From: a virus
Strand: one strand, 5' to 3'
Virus record (IMG/VR): IMGVR_UViG_3300034072_001378
Coordinates: 1-64,000 of that record
DNA: 64,000 nucleotides
The translations under genes and the position numbers were made by a program. Within the stretch, counting starts at the first letter, position 1. The number at the start of each line of letters is the position of its first letter. Below, piece by piece: positions 41,745 to 49,341 of the stretch. Under the pieces are notes generated by a model that did no database searches, was not told the DNA's origin, and saw only the letters and a list, made by a program, of their open reading frames with translations.

Positions 41745-43172
41745 ATGGCAGAAATGTTGTCACCAGGCGTATATATCACGGAAATTGACGCAAGTCAAAT
41801 CGTACCAACAGTTTCAAATTCAGTTGCAGTGTTCAGTGGGAATTTCCATCAGGGTCCTGTTAATAAGTATCAAATTATAACATCAGTAGATGAATTAATT
41901 ACATATTATGGAAAACCTTCTAACACAAATTATAATGATTGGTATCAGGTTTACAATTACCTACAATATTCTAATAAATTGCTAATATCAAGAGCTGCTA
42001 ATACAGGTGGAACAAATACACCAATAAGTGGTGTTGTAACTTCAGAGGAAATCTTAGAAAACACAACAGATACATTTATTGTTGCAGAAACAACTGAAAT
42101 AAAAGCAAATGATCTTATTAGTTTAGGCGACGATAACCTTAATTTTTACTTTGTAAAATCAGTTACTACTGATTCATTGGCAGGAGAAACAACAATCGTT
42201 CTAGATAGACAAATCGAAACAGATTTTATTGCAGGAACAACAGTTAATTCTTATAAAGCACATATGAATGGTGTTGCAGAAGCTTTAAAAGAATCTTCAA
42301 CAGCAGTTATAACAGATGATATGTACTACGGTAAATATTTAGTTATTGAAAATTCAGATGATTATGAAATGAAAGAAACATCGTTAGCATTTGTTAACAA
42401 CGATTCTAAAATCAAAATTATCGCAAAAAATCCAGGTAAATGGTCAGAAAAATTAGAAATTGCAATTGCAAAACCTAGTGATTTTGGTGCAAGTAAAAAA
42501 GTATTTGATGGTATCTCTTTAGATGACCTTTATGAATACAGACCAACTGGTACTCAAGTAGGTATTGTTATAAGATATGAGGAAGAAATTAAAGAAATCT
42601 TTACAGTTGATTTTGATATGAACGCAAAAGATATTAATAACAAAAGTACTTATATTGAAACAGTTATTAATGGTTCAAGTTCTTACATTTATATTAAAGA
42701 TAATGTAGATGTTACAGAAGATATTAAATCATATATCTTTGATGAAGAAGGAACAATTGAATTAGTACTTGGAAGAGACTCAGATATTCAAGCTGATGAT
42801 TTATTAACAGCTTACGAAGTTTGGTCAAATAAAGAAGAAATTGAAATTGATATAATTATCGCGAATGAGTTAGATAGCGGTGTAAGTGCGAAAAACCTTG
42901 CAGAAGCTAGAAAAGACTGTATAGCGTTTGTTGGAGCTGGGTATTCTGACACTGTTGGTAAAAAAAGTTCAGATGCGGTTGCTAAACTTATTGAATGGAG
43001 AACTACTGGTTCTTTAAATTTTAATAGTATGTTTGTTGCAGCATTCGCGAACTATAAGTACCAATATGATAGATACTCGGACAAGAACAGATGGGTAAAC
43101 ATCGCTGGCGATTGTGCCGGATTAAGGTCGGCAACAAATACAGACAGAGCTTCGTGGTGGGCAAGTGCAGGT
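41745..43172 (+). CDS. 18: Tail sheath exon 1
   Basis: 476 codons ending A-S-A-G. The last base is the T that forms the U.G pair of intron 1. Without splicing the frame ends at TAG 43173-43175. Confidence 0.93.
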
Positions 43173-46100
43173 TAGAGATTTTCTAGGCCTGTTTATAAAA
43201 TTAGAAATTTTATAATGGAATTCTTTTAATTGCTGGAACATCCTTAGAGTTGAATTATAAGTTTGAAATTTATTTTAAATTTTAAACCCATGAACAAGAT
43301 TCAAATTGGACAATCAGCAGCTAAGACATATATTAAATATGTAAAGTTCAGAGACTATCCCAAAATGGGAGTACACTTATAGTTATAAAATTAAGTGGAA
43401 AAGGAGAACATCTTAAAAATTAAATGTTTAAGATGAAGATATAGTCCAATCTATATAGAAATATGTAGTTGTTTATAAACAACATATAAAGTAACGACTT
43501 ATATGAAATATAATGCTAGAAAGAGGACAAGTTAAAAATGTAATTAAACTTGCTTTCAATCCTGTACAGGCCATGAGAGATTAAAAAAAATTATATAAAT
43601 AAATTATATTTAATATAAGAAAGTCTCGGTAAAAAAGTAATTTTTTACAAAAATAAATTTATCTAATTGCTGGAACATCCTTAGAGTTGAATTATAAGTT
43701 TTAATTTAAAAATTAGAACCCATGAACAAGATTCAAATTGGACAATCAGCAGCTAAGAATTATTACATTTTTATATTAAAATTCGGAACTTTAATATAAG
43801 GAAAAATATATGAAACAAAAAATTAAACAATTAATAGAAAATTTTATACAAAATACCAACAATATTGCTACTTTAAATAGTAGAACATTATTTGTTCGAG
43901 AAAATATGGAAGAAATTAAGAAATTAACTGATTTCTTACCAGAAAATTCTAAAGTAAATGAAAGATTATATTTAATATATAATGAAATTTTTACTTTAGA
44001 AGAAATAAAATGTCCAATGTGTAATAACAATAAAAAATTTTATACATTTACAAGTGGATATAATCTTTGTTGTTCTCGATCTTGCGCGACTAAATATCAA
44101 CAAAACTTTTTAATTTCTAAAGAACAAAAAGAAATAATTTACAAAAAACGAACAGAAAATAACCGTAAAAAACCAAAAGAAGTTTTAAGGGCTGAAGCAG
44201 ACAAAAGAATAAAAACAACAATTGAAAGATATGGTGAGAATGCATTCTCACTTATAAGTAAAAAAGGTCATCAAACTAAATTAAAAAATGGTAATTATGT
44301 TGCGCCTTGGACAATTTTAAAAAATAATAACCCAATAAAATGGAAAGAAATGCATTTTAAAGCAGCTGAAACTATGAAAAATGACATAGATGAAAATGGT
44401 AATAATCATTATGATAGAGTTCATATAAAGAAATTAACAGTGTTAGATGAGAATGGATTAAATAAATCAAAGAGTACATCTAAAACACTTAAGTAATATA
44501 GACGAGAACGGGAATAATTATTACGAAAGAAGAAATTTAAAGAACTATGAAACAGGTGTTTGGACTAAACCAGAAGACAAAACATTATTAGAACAATATA
44601 AAATAAAGGTTTAAAAGTTCATGTATAAATTTAAGGAAGAAATTAAACAATTAAAAAATTTTGAATTAAGAGGTAGAACATCCGAAAATGGTTATCACTT
44701 GGATCATAAATTTTCCATTAAAGAAGGGTTTAACCAAAAGATTGATCCCGAAATAATTGGTCATATTTGTAATTTAGAAATGATTCCTGGTGAAATAAAT
44801 CAATCAAAAATAGAAAATGCAGTATAGAATTAAACTCATTAATAAATGATATAAATAATTACAACACCGAAAAGTGTATAAACTAAAATGTAATAATTAA
44901 AGTTCAACGACTATCACATAATGTGAGTACTGGGCAAGTGCCCGGGAAATGGTAGACACCCTTTGTTCCGAAATATTAAAGGGTGAAGATATAGTCTAAT
45001 CTATATAGAAATATATAGCAGTGAAAACGATTTAAGTTTAACGAGCTTAAATGAATATAAATGTTCTTATACAAAAACGGGTTAAATCCAATTGTAAGCT
45101 TTCCTGCTCAGGGTACTGTGGTATGGGGGCAAAAGGTGCTTTTAGATAAAGCAAGTTCTTTTGACCGTATAAATGTGCGAGGTCTTTTTAATACTTTAGA
45201 AAGATCATTAGCAAAAATGGCTAAAATATTTGGCCCTTTCAGAAGAGATTCTGAAATGAAAAACCTTTTAATTGCTGGGAACTCTAAGTCTTATTGAAAA
45301 TAAGATATGACAATCAGCAGCCAAGGTTCAAATAGAAATTAATTTGAACAAGGTTCAACGACTATCCAGAGATGGAGTACACTCAAGTGAGTGGAAATGG
45401 AGGTTACCTATAAAGGTAAAGATATAGTCTGAACTGTTTAGAAATAAACAGCTAATTTTAAAAATTTTATATTTTAAAATAGATTTAAGTTTAACGAGCT
45501 TAAATAAACATATTTGAAGTATCAAGTAATGGAGTTTAACGACAACTTCACAAGAAACAGGATTATAAGCATGATTAAGCCGTTCTTGTCTTCGGTACAG
45601 GCTGGAAGAGGTATAGCCGACTTCTTGGTGATTAATCAATAGTCACCTTTTATTGGAAACAATAAAATAAAAAAGTTCTTTAATTGCTGGGAACTCTAAG
45701 TCTTATTGAAAATAAGATATGACAATCAGCAGCCAAGGTTCAATATTTTATATTTGAACAAGGTTCAACGACTATCCAGAGATGGAGTACACTCAAGTGA
45801 GTGGAAATGGGAACTAACCTTTGTCTCAAACTTTTAATTTAAAAGAAAGGTTAAAGATATAGTCTAGACTATATAGAAATATATAGCAGTGAAAACGGTT
45901 ATAGATTAACGACCTATAATGAATAAATCGATGTGATGAATCTAATAATACTCCAGATGTAATCTCGAGAAATCAATTAGTAGTAGATGAAATTTGTCTA
46001 CTATAAAGAACTCTAATTGCTGGAACATCCTTAGAGTCTAAATATAGATTCAAGTTTAAAAGAAATATTTTGTTTATAAACAAATAATATGCTTTTTAAA

Positions 46101-46433
46101 TTTGAATTGATGAACAAGTTTAGAATTGGACAATCAGCAGCCAAGGTTCAAATGAAAAATATTGAACAAGGTTCAACGACTATCCCATAACGGGAGTACA
46201 CTCAAGTGAGTGGAAATGGGTTCTATTTTATCTACTCTAACAAATGATAAAATAAAGATATAGTCTAGTCTTTATGGAAACATAAAGCAGTTTAATTAAA
46301 ACGCATTTAATAGTAACATATTAAATGGAATATAACGGTTTTCATAAAACCAAATTATGTTGCAGAATTTGTTCATCTTAAATTTACTAACGCAGGGACA
46401 AATAGTTTTGCGTCAGTAATTGGTGGGGCATAA
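41745..46433 (+). CDS. 18: Tail sheath protein gp18, gene split into six exons
   Basis: Exons: 41745-43172, 43516-43581, 45064-45222, 45517-45632, 45931-45988, 46338-46433. Joined they give 1923 bases, 640 residues (T4 gp18: 659). The N-terminus L-S-P-G-V-Y-I-T-E-I and N-Y-N-D-W-Y-Q-V-Y-N-Y-L-Q-Y, and the rejoined C-terminal third (A-G-L-E-R-G-Q, M-R-D-F-L-Y-K-N-G, F-D-R-I-N-V-R, M-A-K-Y-Q-V-M-E-F-N-D, L-V-I-C-D-E-S-N-N-T-P, V-D-V-F-I-K-P), follow T4 gp18 residue by residue. Every junction keeps frame. The protein forms the contractile sheath around the tube. All introns lie in the conserved final third. A second, uninterrupted sheath-like gene lies at 47836. Confidence 0.93.
43173..43515 (+). 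ncRNA. Group I intron 1 of the sheath gene
   Basis: 343 bases. P1: exon CAGGT pairs with GCCTG at 43187-43191, with a U.G pair at the splice site. Core elements: AATTGCTGGAAC (P), AATCAGCAGC (Q), GTTCAGAGACTATCC (R), AAGATATAGTC (S), with GACTA/TAGTC forming P7. Ends in G. No endonuclease gene. Subtype like the T4 IA2 introns. Confidence 0.92.
43516..43581 (+). CDS. 18: Tail sheath exon 2
   Basis: Exactly 22 codons, LERGQVKNVIKLAF then NPVQAMRD, matching the T4 gp18 N-R-G-Q-I-K-N-V-V-K-L-A-W-N-P segment. Confidence 0.92.
43810..44827 (+). pseudogene. HNH homing endonuclease, inactivated
   Basis: Intact to 44496: zinc pair C68-x-x-C71 and C88-x-x-x-C92, then N-N-P-I-K-W-K type repeats. At 44490 one extra A shifts the frame. 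The same protein continues from 44492 (SNIDENGNNYYE ... WTKPEDKTLLEQ), is stopped by TAA at 44612-44614 where a codon for tyrosine would fit, and resumes to 44827 with the H-N-H region Y-H-L-D-H-K-F-S-I-K-E-G-F ... N-L-E-M-I-P. Two independent lesions, so the enzyme should be non-functional unless the bases are sequencing errors. ATG after AAGGAAAAATAT. Confidence 0.85.
44858..44894 (+). ncRNA. Hairpin RNA motif, copy C
   Basis: Outer stem ATTACA/TGTAAT, inner stem CAC/GTG, loop CGAAAA, then TATAAACTA. It lies in intron 2 just upstream of the R element. Same architecture as copies A and B with different stem sequences. Confidence 0.5.
45064..45222 (+). CDS. 18: Tail sheath exon 3
   Basis: 53 codons from FLYKNGLNPIVSFP to LAKMA. 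Contains the conserved F-D-R-I-N-V-R. A start-like ATG at 45061 belongs to the intron, not to the protein. Confidence 0.92.
45223..45516 (+). ncRNA. Group I intron 3 of the sheath gene
   Basis: 294 bases. P1: GGCT with GGCC at 45232-45235, U.G at the splice site. Core P at 45270 (AATTGCTGGGAACTC), Q AATCAGCAGCCAAGG, R GTTCAACGACTATCC, S AAGATATAGTC. Nearly identical to intron 4 in P through R. Confidence 0.92.
45267..45331 (+). repeat. 65-bp intron repeat, copy 1
   Basis: The P-to-Q segment is identical to 45679-45743 in intron 4. The following R segment is also shared. Confidence 0.9.
45517..45632 (+). CDS. 18: Tail sheath exon 4
   Basis: 116 bases, KYQVMEFNDNFTRN to DFLV plus two bases of the split isoleucine codon. 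Confidence 0.92.
45633..45930 (+). ncRNA. Group I intron 4 of the sheath gene
   Basis: 298 bases. P1: GGTGAT with GTCACC at 45642-45647, six pairs ending U.G. All four core elements present, close copy of intron 3. Inserted within a codon (phase 2). Confidence 0.92.
45679..45743 (+). repeat. 65-bp intron repeat, copy 2
   Basis: Identical to 45267-45331. The two direct repeats flank exon 4. Confidence 0.9.
45931..45988 (+). CDS. 18: Tail sheath exon 5
   Basis: 58 bases encoding the rest of the isoleucine codon and CDESNNTPDVISRNQLVVD. Confidence 0.92.
45989..46337 (+). ncRNA. Group I intron 5 of the sheath gene
   Basis: 349 bases. P1: GTAGAT with GTCTAC at 45996-46001, six pairs ending U.G, which fixes the 5' site. 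Core P at about 46017 (AATTGCTGGAACATCC, like introns 1 and 2), Q AATCAGCAGCCAAGG, R GTTCAACGACTATCC, S AAGATATAGTC. No endonuclease gene. Confidence 0.92.
46338..46433 (+). CDS. 18: Tail sheath exon 6
   Basis: 31 codons and stop, VFIKPNYVAEFVHLKF to ASVIGGA, the T4 gp18 C-terminal strands. Confidence 0.92.
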   Translation, partial: VFIKPNYVAEFVHLKFTNAGTNSFASVIGGA

Positions 46434-46439
46434 GAATTT

Positions 46440-46469
46440 AATTAAATAGAAATTAATTTCTATTTAATT
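46440..46469 (+). terminator. Long perfect hairpin after the sheath gene
   Basis: A 13-bp perfect stem (AATTAAATAGAAA / TTTCTATTTAATT) with TTAA loop just after the stop. No long T-run, so it may protect the 3' end or assist the terminator 20 bases on. Confidence 0.55.
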
Positions 46470-46489
46470 TCACAAATTTGGTAAAATTT

Positions 46490-46525
46490 AAAAGCTATGT
46501 AGAGAAAATCTGCATAGCTTTTTTA
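46490..46525 (+). terminator. Intrinsic terminator
   Basis: AAAGCTATG-T-AGA stem paired with TCT-G-CATAGCTTT, loop GAAAA, then TTTTAG. Related to, but not the same as, the GCTAGATA family. Confidence 0.85.
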
Positions 46526-46552
46526 GTTTTCTAAAACATGAATTAGAGTTAA

Positions 46553-46581
46553 TTAAACTTTAATAATCTTTAGTATATAAT
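46553..46581 (+). promoter_or_regulatory. Middle-type promoter inside the late block
   Basis: TTAAAC, 17 bases, TATAAT preceded by TTAGTA. Drives the membrane protein at 46600. Confidence 0.8.
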
Positions 46582-46599
46582 AAAATAAAAAGGATAAAA

Positions 46600-46827
46600 A
46601 TGGATACAATAATTGGATGGTTTAAAAGTATAGTAGGGTTTGTTTTTGGAACATTATTTTTGAGTTTTATAAGTGGATACTTAATCGGAAATTATTATGC
46701 AACAAAAGCAGCAATACAAGATAAAAATTTAATTACACCACACAATATAATTTCAATGACGTTATTAAGGGCTTATGAAGTTCCTGGAGCAGAAAAATAT
46801 ACATATAAAAATTATGATAAAAAATAA
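46600..46827 (+). CDS. Membrane protein, 75 residues
   Basis: One or two hydrophobic helices at residues 8-33 (GFVFGTLFLSFISGYLIG), soluble C-terminus. A middle gene placed between tail genes, like the 35341-36127 pair. Possibly an exclusion or envelope protein. Confidence 0.65.
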   Translation: MDTIIGWFKSIVGFVFGTLFLSFISGYLIGNYYATKAAIQDKNLITPHNIISMTLLRAYEVPGAEKYTYKNYDKK

Positions 46828-46872
46828 TTTGAACATTAATAAAAATATATAGAAAAAGTAAGTACTAAAGTT

Positions 46873-46902
46873 TAAAGCTAGATAGAAATATCTAGCTTTT
46901 TT
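46873..46902 (+). terminator. Intrinsic terminator, GCTAGATA family
   Basis: AAAGCTAGATA-GAAA-TATCTAGCTTTTTTAG. Confidence 0.9.
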
Positions 46903-46917
46903 AGTTTAGAAGACAAA

Positions 46918-47022
46918 TTTAAGTTCAAAAAATCTTTTAAATTTGCAATAGTCTTATAACTAAAAATATCTATATGCTTTTTAAGTTAAATTTTTCTTTT
47001 AAATTTATTGAAAGTATAAATA
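46918..47022 (+). promoter_or_regulatory. Late promoter with two 24-bp elements
   Basis: Elements at 46918-46941 and 46980-47003 in the same orientation, then TATAAATA at 47015-47022. Drives the tail operon 47042-52420. Confidence 0.8.
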
Positions 47023-47041
47023 ATTTAAAAAGGAAATTAGA

Positions 47042-47830
47042 ATGGCTAATGTAGTACAAACAATGATACACAATGCTTTGGGTGATGGTGCTAGAAGTAC
47101 AAAATTTGAATGTTATATAGGGTTAGATACTTTTGGAGCTGGATCAAAAACAATTAGTACAATGGTTAAAACTGCTTCATATCCAAGTAAATCACATGAT
47201 GTAATAGATTTTAAGTTCAAAGGTAGAAATATTCCTTTAAGAGGGCAAGTAAAATATGAACAAACTTGGACTTGTAATTTCTATATGGATGAATCTCATA
47301 CATTAAAAAAAGCGTTTGAAGATGCTATTGAAGCTTTAGATGAAGTTCACACATATGATGATCCAAATGGAACGGTTGCTAGACAACAGGGTAGAAATTC
47401 ATCTAGATATACAAATACAATAACAATAGTTCAATTAGATTTTGATGGTTCTCAATCTACCGCAATTTATACATTGTATAATGCATTTCCTAAAAATATA
47501 ACTCAAATAGATATAGATTATTCAGAAGTTGGGAAAATTTTAGAATTCTCGGTTGAGTTTGCTTATTCTCATTTTGATATGCAAGTAGTAAAAGCACCTG
47601 ATGGTTCTTTTATAGATGGAATAAAAGGCAGATTTTTAGGTGCTGTTGAAGGATTAATACAAAAAGGTAAGGATGCCGCGGCTGCCGCAATTGGGGATTT
47701 AATAAGTTCAGCAAAAGATTATGTAATGGCTAATGGCGCTGGTGATATTTTTGGAGCTATTGGTTCAGGAATAGATTCTGCATTACTTTCATTGGAACAA
47801 ATTGATTTTAATCCAAGTTCTATGTGGTAA
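47042..47830 (+). CDS. Tail-tube-like protein (gp19 family), long version
   Basis: 262 residues. The first 180 follow the T4 gp19 fold: S-T-K-F-E-C-Y-I, A-S-Y-P-S-K, W-T-C-N-F-Y-M-D-E-S-H-T-L-K-K-A-F, L-Y-N-A-F-P-K-N-I. An 80-residue alanine/glycine-rich extension follows. T4 gp19 has 163 residues, so this is a tube relative with an added domain, perhaps a tube initiator or minor tube ring. Two further relatives are at 51671 and 53055. Confidence 0.8.
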   Translation: MANVVQTMIHNALGDGARSTKFECYIGLDTFGAGSKTISTMVKTASYPSKSHDVIDFKFKGRNIPLRGQVKYEQTWTCNFYMDESHTLKKAFEDAIEALDEVHTYDDPNGTVARQQGRNSSRYTNTITIVQLDFDGSQSTAIYTLYNAFPKNITQIDIDYSEVGKILEFSVEFAYSHFDMQVVKAPDGSFIDGIKGRFLGAVEGLIQKGKDAAAAAIGDLISSAKDYVMANGAGDIFGAIGSGIDSALLSLEQIDFNPSSMW

Positions 47831-47835
47831 TTATT

Positions 47836-49341
47836 ATGACAGAAAGCACAAGCATTAAAACAATAGAATCTCCAGGAATTTTAATTTCTGAATCAAATTT
47901 TATACCTAATAATTATATAAACCCATCATTAAATGTTGCTGCATTTGTTGGAGAATTTGAGAAAGGGCCTATAAACGAACCAATTTTAATAACTTCGGCA
48001 CTACAATTTAAGTTAATTTTTGGAAGAGCAACAGAAATAAACTATAATGACTGGTATCAAGTTTATAACTATTTACAATACGGAACTCCTAGAATATTTG
48101 TGTGTAGAAGTGCAGGCACAACACAAATAAAAGCAAATAATAATGGTAATATTGCAAATACTCCTGGTTCTTGGGGAAATATTTTAACAGTTGAAATATA
48201 TTATAAAACAAATTTAACAAATACTATTAGAGATATCTTTGGTTTACTTGATATAGAACAAGAAAATAACTTTAAAAATTATTTTGTAATTATTAGAAGA
48301 AAAGATATAATTGTTGAACAATATAATATTGACACTCCCGAAGAACTAAATTCTAATTATTTAGAAAGTATAAATTTGGAAGAAGGAATATTTAAACTTG
48401 AAAATGGTTATACCGATTCACCAAAAGAAGAAGATATTTCAGAAAGTTTAGAATTATTTTCTAAAGAAAATTATGATATTGATATTTTGATTGCTTCTGA
48501 ATATTTTAATAATGAAAACATAAAATTAGCAGAAAGTAGAAAAGATTGTGTTGTTTTTATGGGTGTACCTAGAAGATTTATTTATTTTTTAGTTATTAAT
48601 GGATTAATATTAACAACAGAAGATGGAACAAAAATTGCTTCAAAAATTAAAAATTTAAAATTAACTATAACTGATTCAGATATTAAAGATATAAAACAAT
48701 ATATTTCTAAAATGCAAAAAAGTTCATATGCTTTTTGTGTTTTTGGTTTTAAAGTACAGTTTGATGAGTTTACTGGAAAAAATAGAGTAATAAATACAAT
48801 AGGCGATATAGCAGGTTTAAAATCTTCTGCAGCTTTAATAAATCCTTGGAGCATTGGAGCAGGTATTGAAAGAGGAACTTTAAAGAATTTTGAGAGATTC
48901 ACAATGCTATTAAAGAAATCAGATAAAGAAGATTTATATAAGATGGGAGTTAATACATTAGAAAATAATGTTCTTATGTCTCAAAAACTTTTTGTTGATG
49001 AAACATTTAGTACACAAAAATTACATCAAAGAAATATCTATAATTATTTAAAAAGAGCATCAGAGAAAATAATTAATAGATATATATTTAATCCAAATGA
49101 AAGGGCATTAAGACAACAGTTAGCATTTGAACTAAAAAAATTATTAGAAGATGTTAAAGCTAGTAGAGGTATTGAAGCAGGCAAGGTTGTTGTTACGGTT
49201 GATTCTGCAAATATAGAAGTGAATAATATAAATATAAATATTTACATAAAAATGGTTAATATTTCTGAAATTGTGAAAGTGAACTTTATAAATGCAGGCA
49301 CAAGAAATCTTTCAGAAATAGTACAAACTAAGGAGATATAA
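47836..49341 (+). CDS. Second tail-sheath-like protein
   Basis: 501 residues, uninterrupted paralogue of gp18. Shared blocks: S-P-G-I-L-I-S-E, N-Y-N-D-W-Y-Q-V-Y-N-Y-L-Q-Y-G, the P-G-S-W-G-N loop and a C-terminal third with G-I-E-R-G-T-L-K. About 140 residues shorter, missing part of the protruding domains. Start taken at ATG 47836. A GTG at 47824 is possible but lies in the previous gene. It may form a specialised end ring of the sheath. Inference only. Confidence 0.8.
   Translation: MTESTSIKTIESPGILISESNFIPNNYINPSLNVAAFVGEFEKGPINEPILITSALQFKLIFGRATEINYNDWYQVYNYLQYGTPRIFVCRSAGTTQIKANNNGNIANTPGSWGNILTVEIYYKTNLTNTIRDIFGLLDIEQENNFKNYFVIIRRKDIIVEQYNIDTPEELNSNYLESINLEEGIFKLENGYTDSPKEEDISESLELFSKENYDIDILIASEYFNNENIKLAESRKDCVVFMGVPRRFIYFLVINGLILTTEDGTKIASKIKNLKLTITDSDIKDIKQYISKMQKSSYAFCVFGFKVQFDEFTGKNRVINTIGDIAGLKSSAALINPWSIGAGIERGTLKNFERFTMLLKKSDKEDLYKMGVNTLENNVLMSQKLFVDETFSTQKLHQRNIYNYLKRASEKIINRYIFNPNERALRQQLAFELKKLLEDVKASRGIEAGKVVVTVDSANIEVNNININIYIKMVNISEIVKVNFINAGTRNLSEIVQTKEI

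Larger units (their letters stand above)
43582..45063 (+). ncRNA. Group I intron 2 of the sheath gene, with endonuclease remnant
   Basis: 1482 bases. P1: GAGAT with GTCTC at 43623-43627, U.G at the splice site, with an unusually long AT-rich P1 loop. P at about 43664, Q at about 43742, R at about 44902 (GTTCAACGACTATC) and S at about 44988 (AAGATATAGTC). A decayed HNH endonuclease gene lies between Q and R, the position used by the T4 td intron ORF (P6 region). Copy C of the hairpin RNA motif is just before R. Confidence 0.92.

Noticed and set aside
43176-45060. Frameshifted or pseudogenised tail sheath gene
   Set aside because: The interruptions carry complete group I cores and exact splice signals, and the rejoined exons give a full-length gp18, so introns explain the breaks better than decay.
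45983-46001. Intron 5 starting after GAAATT, as the open frame would suggest
   Set aside because: That would leave two extra residues and no P1. Splitting after GTAGAT gives a 6-bp P1 with U.G and aligns V-D-V-F-I-K-P with T4.
48582-48902. - strand open frames inside the second sheath gene and elsewhere in structural genes
   Set aside because: Antisense shadows without ribosome sites, with phenylalanine/isoleucine-biased content.
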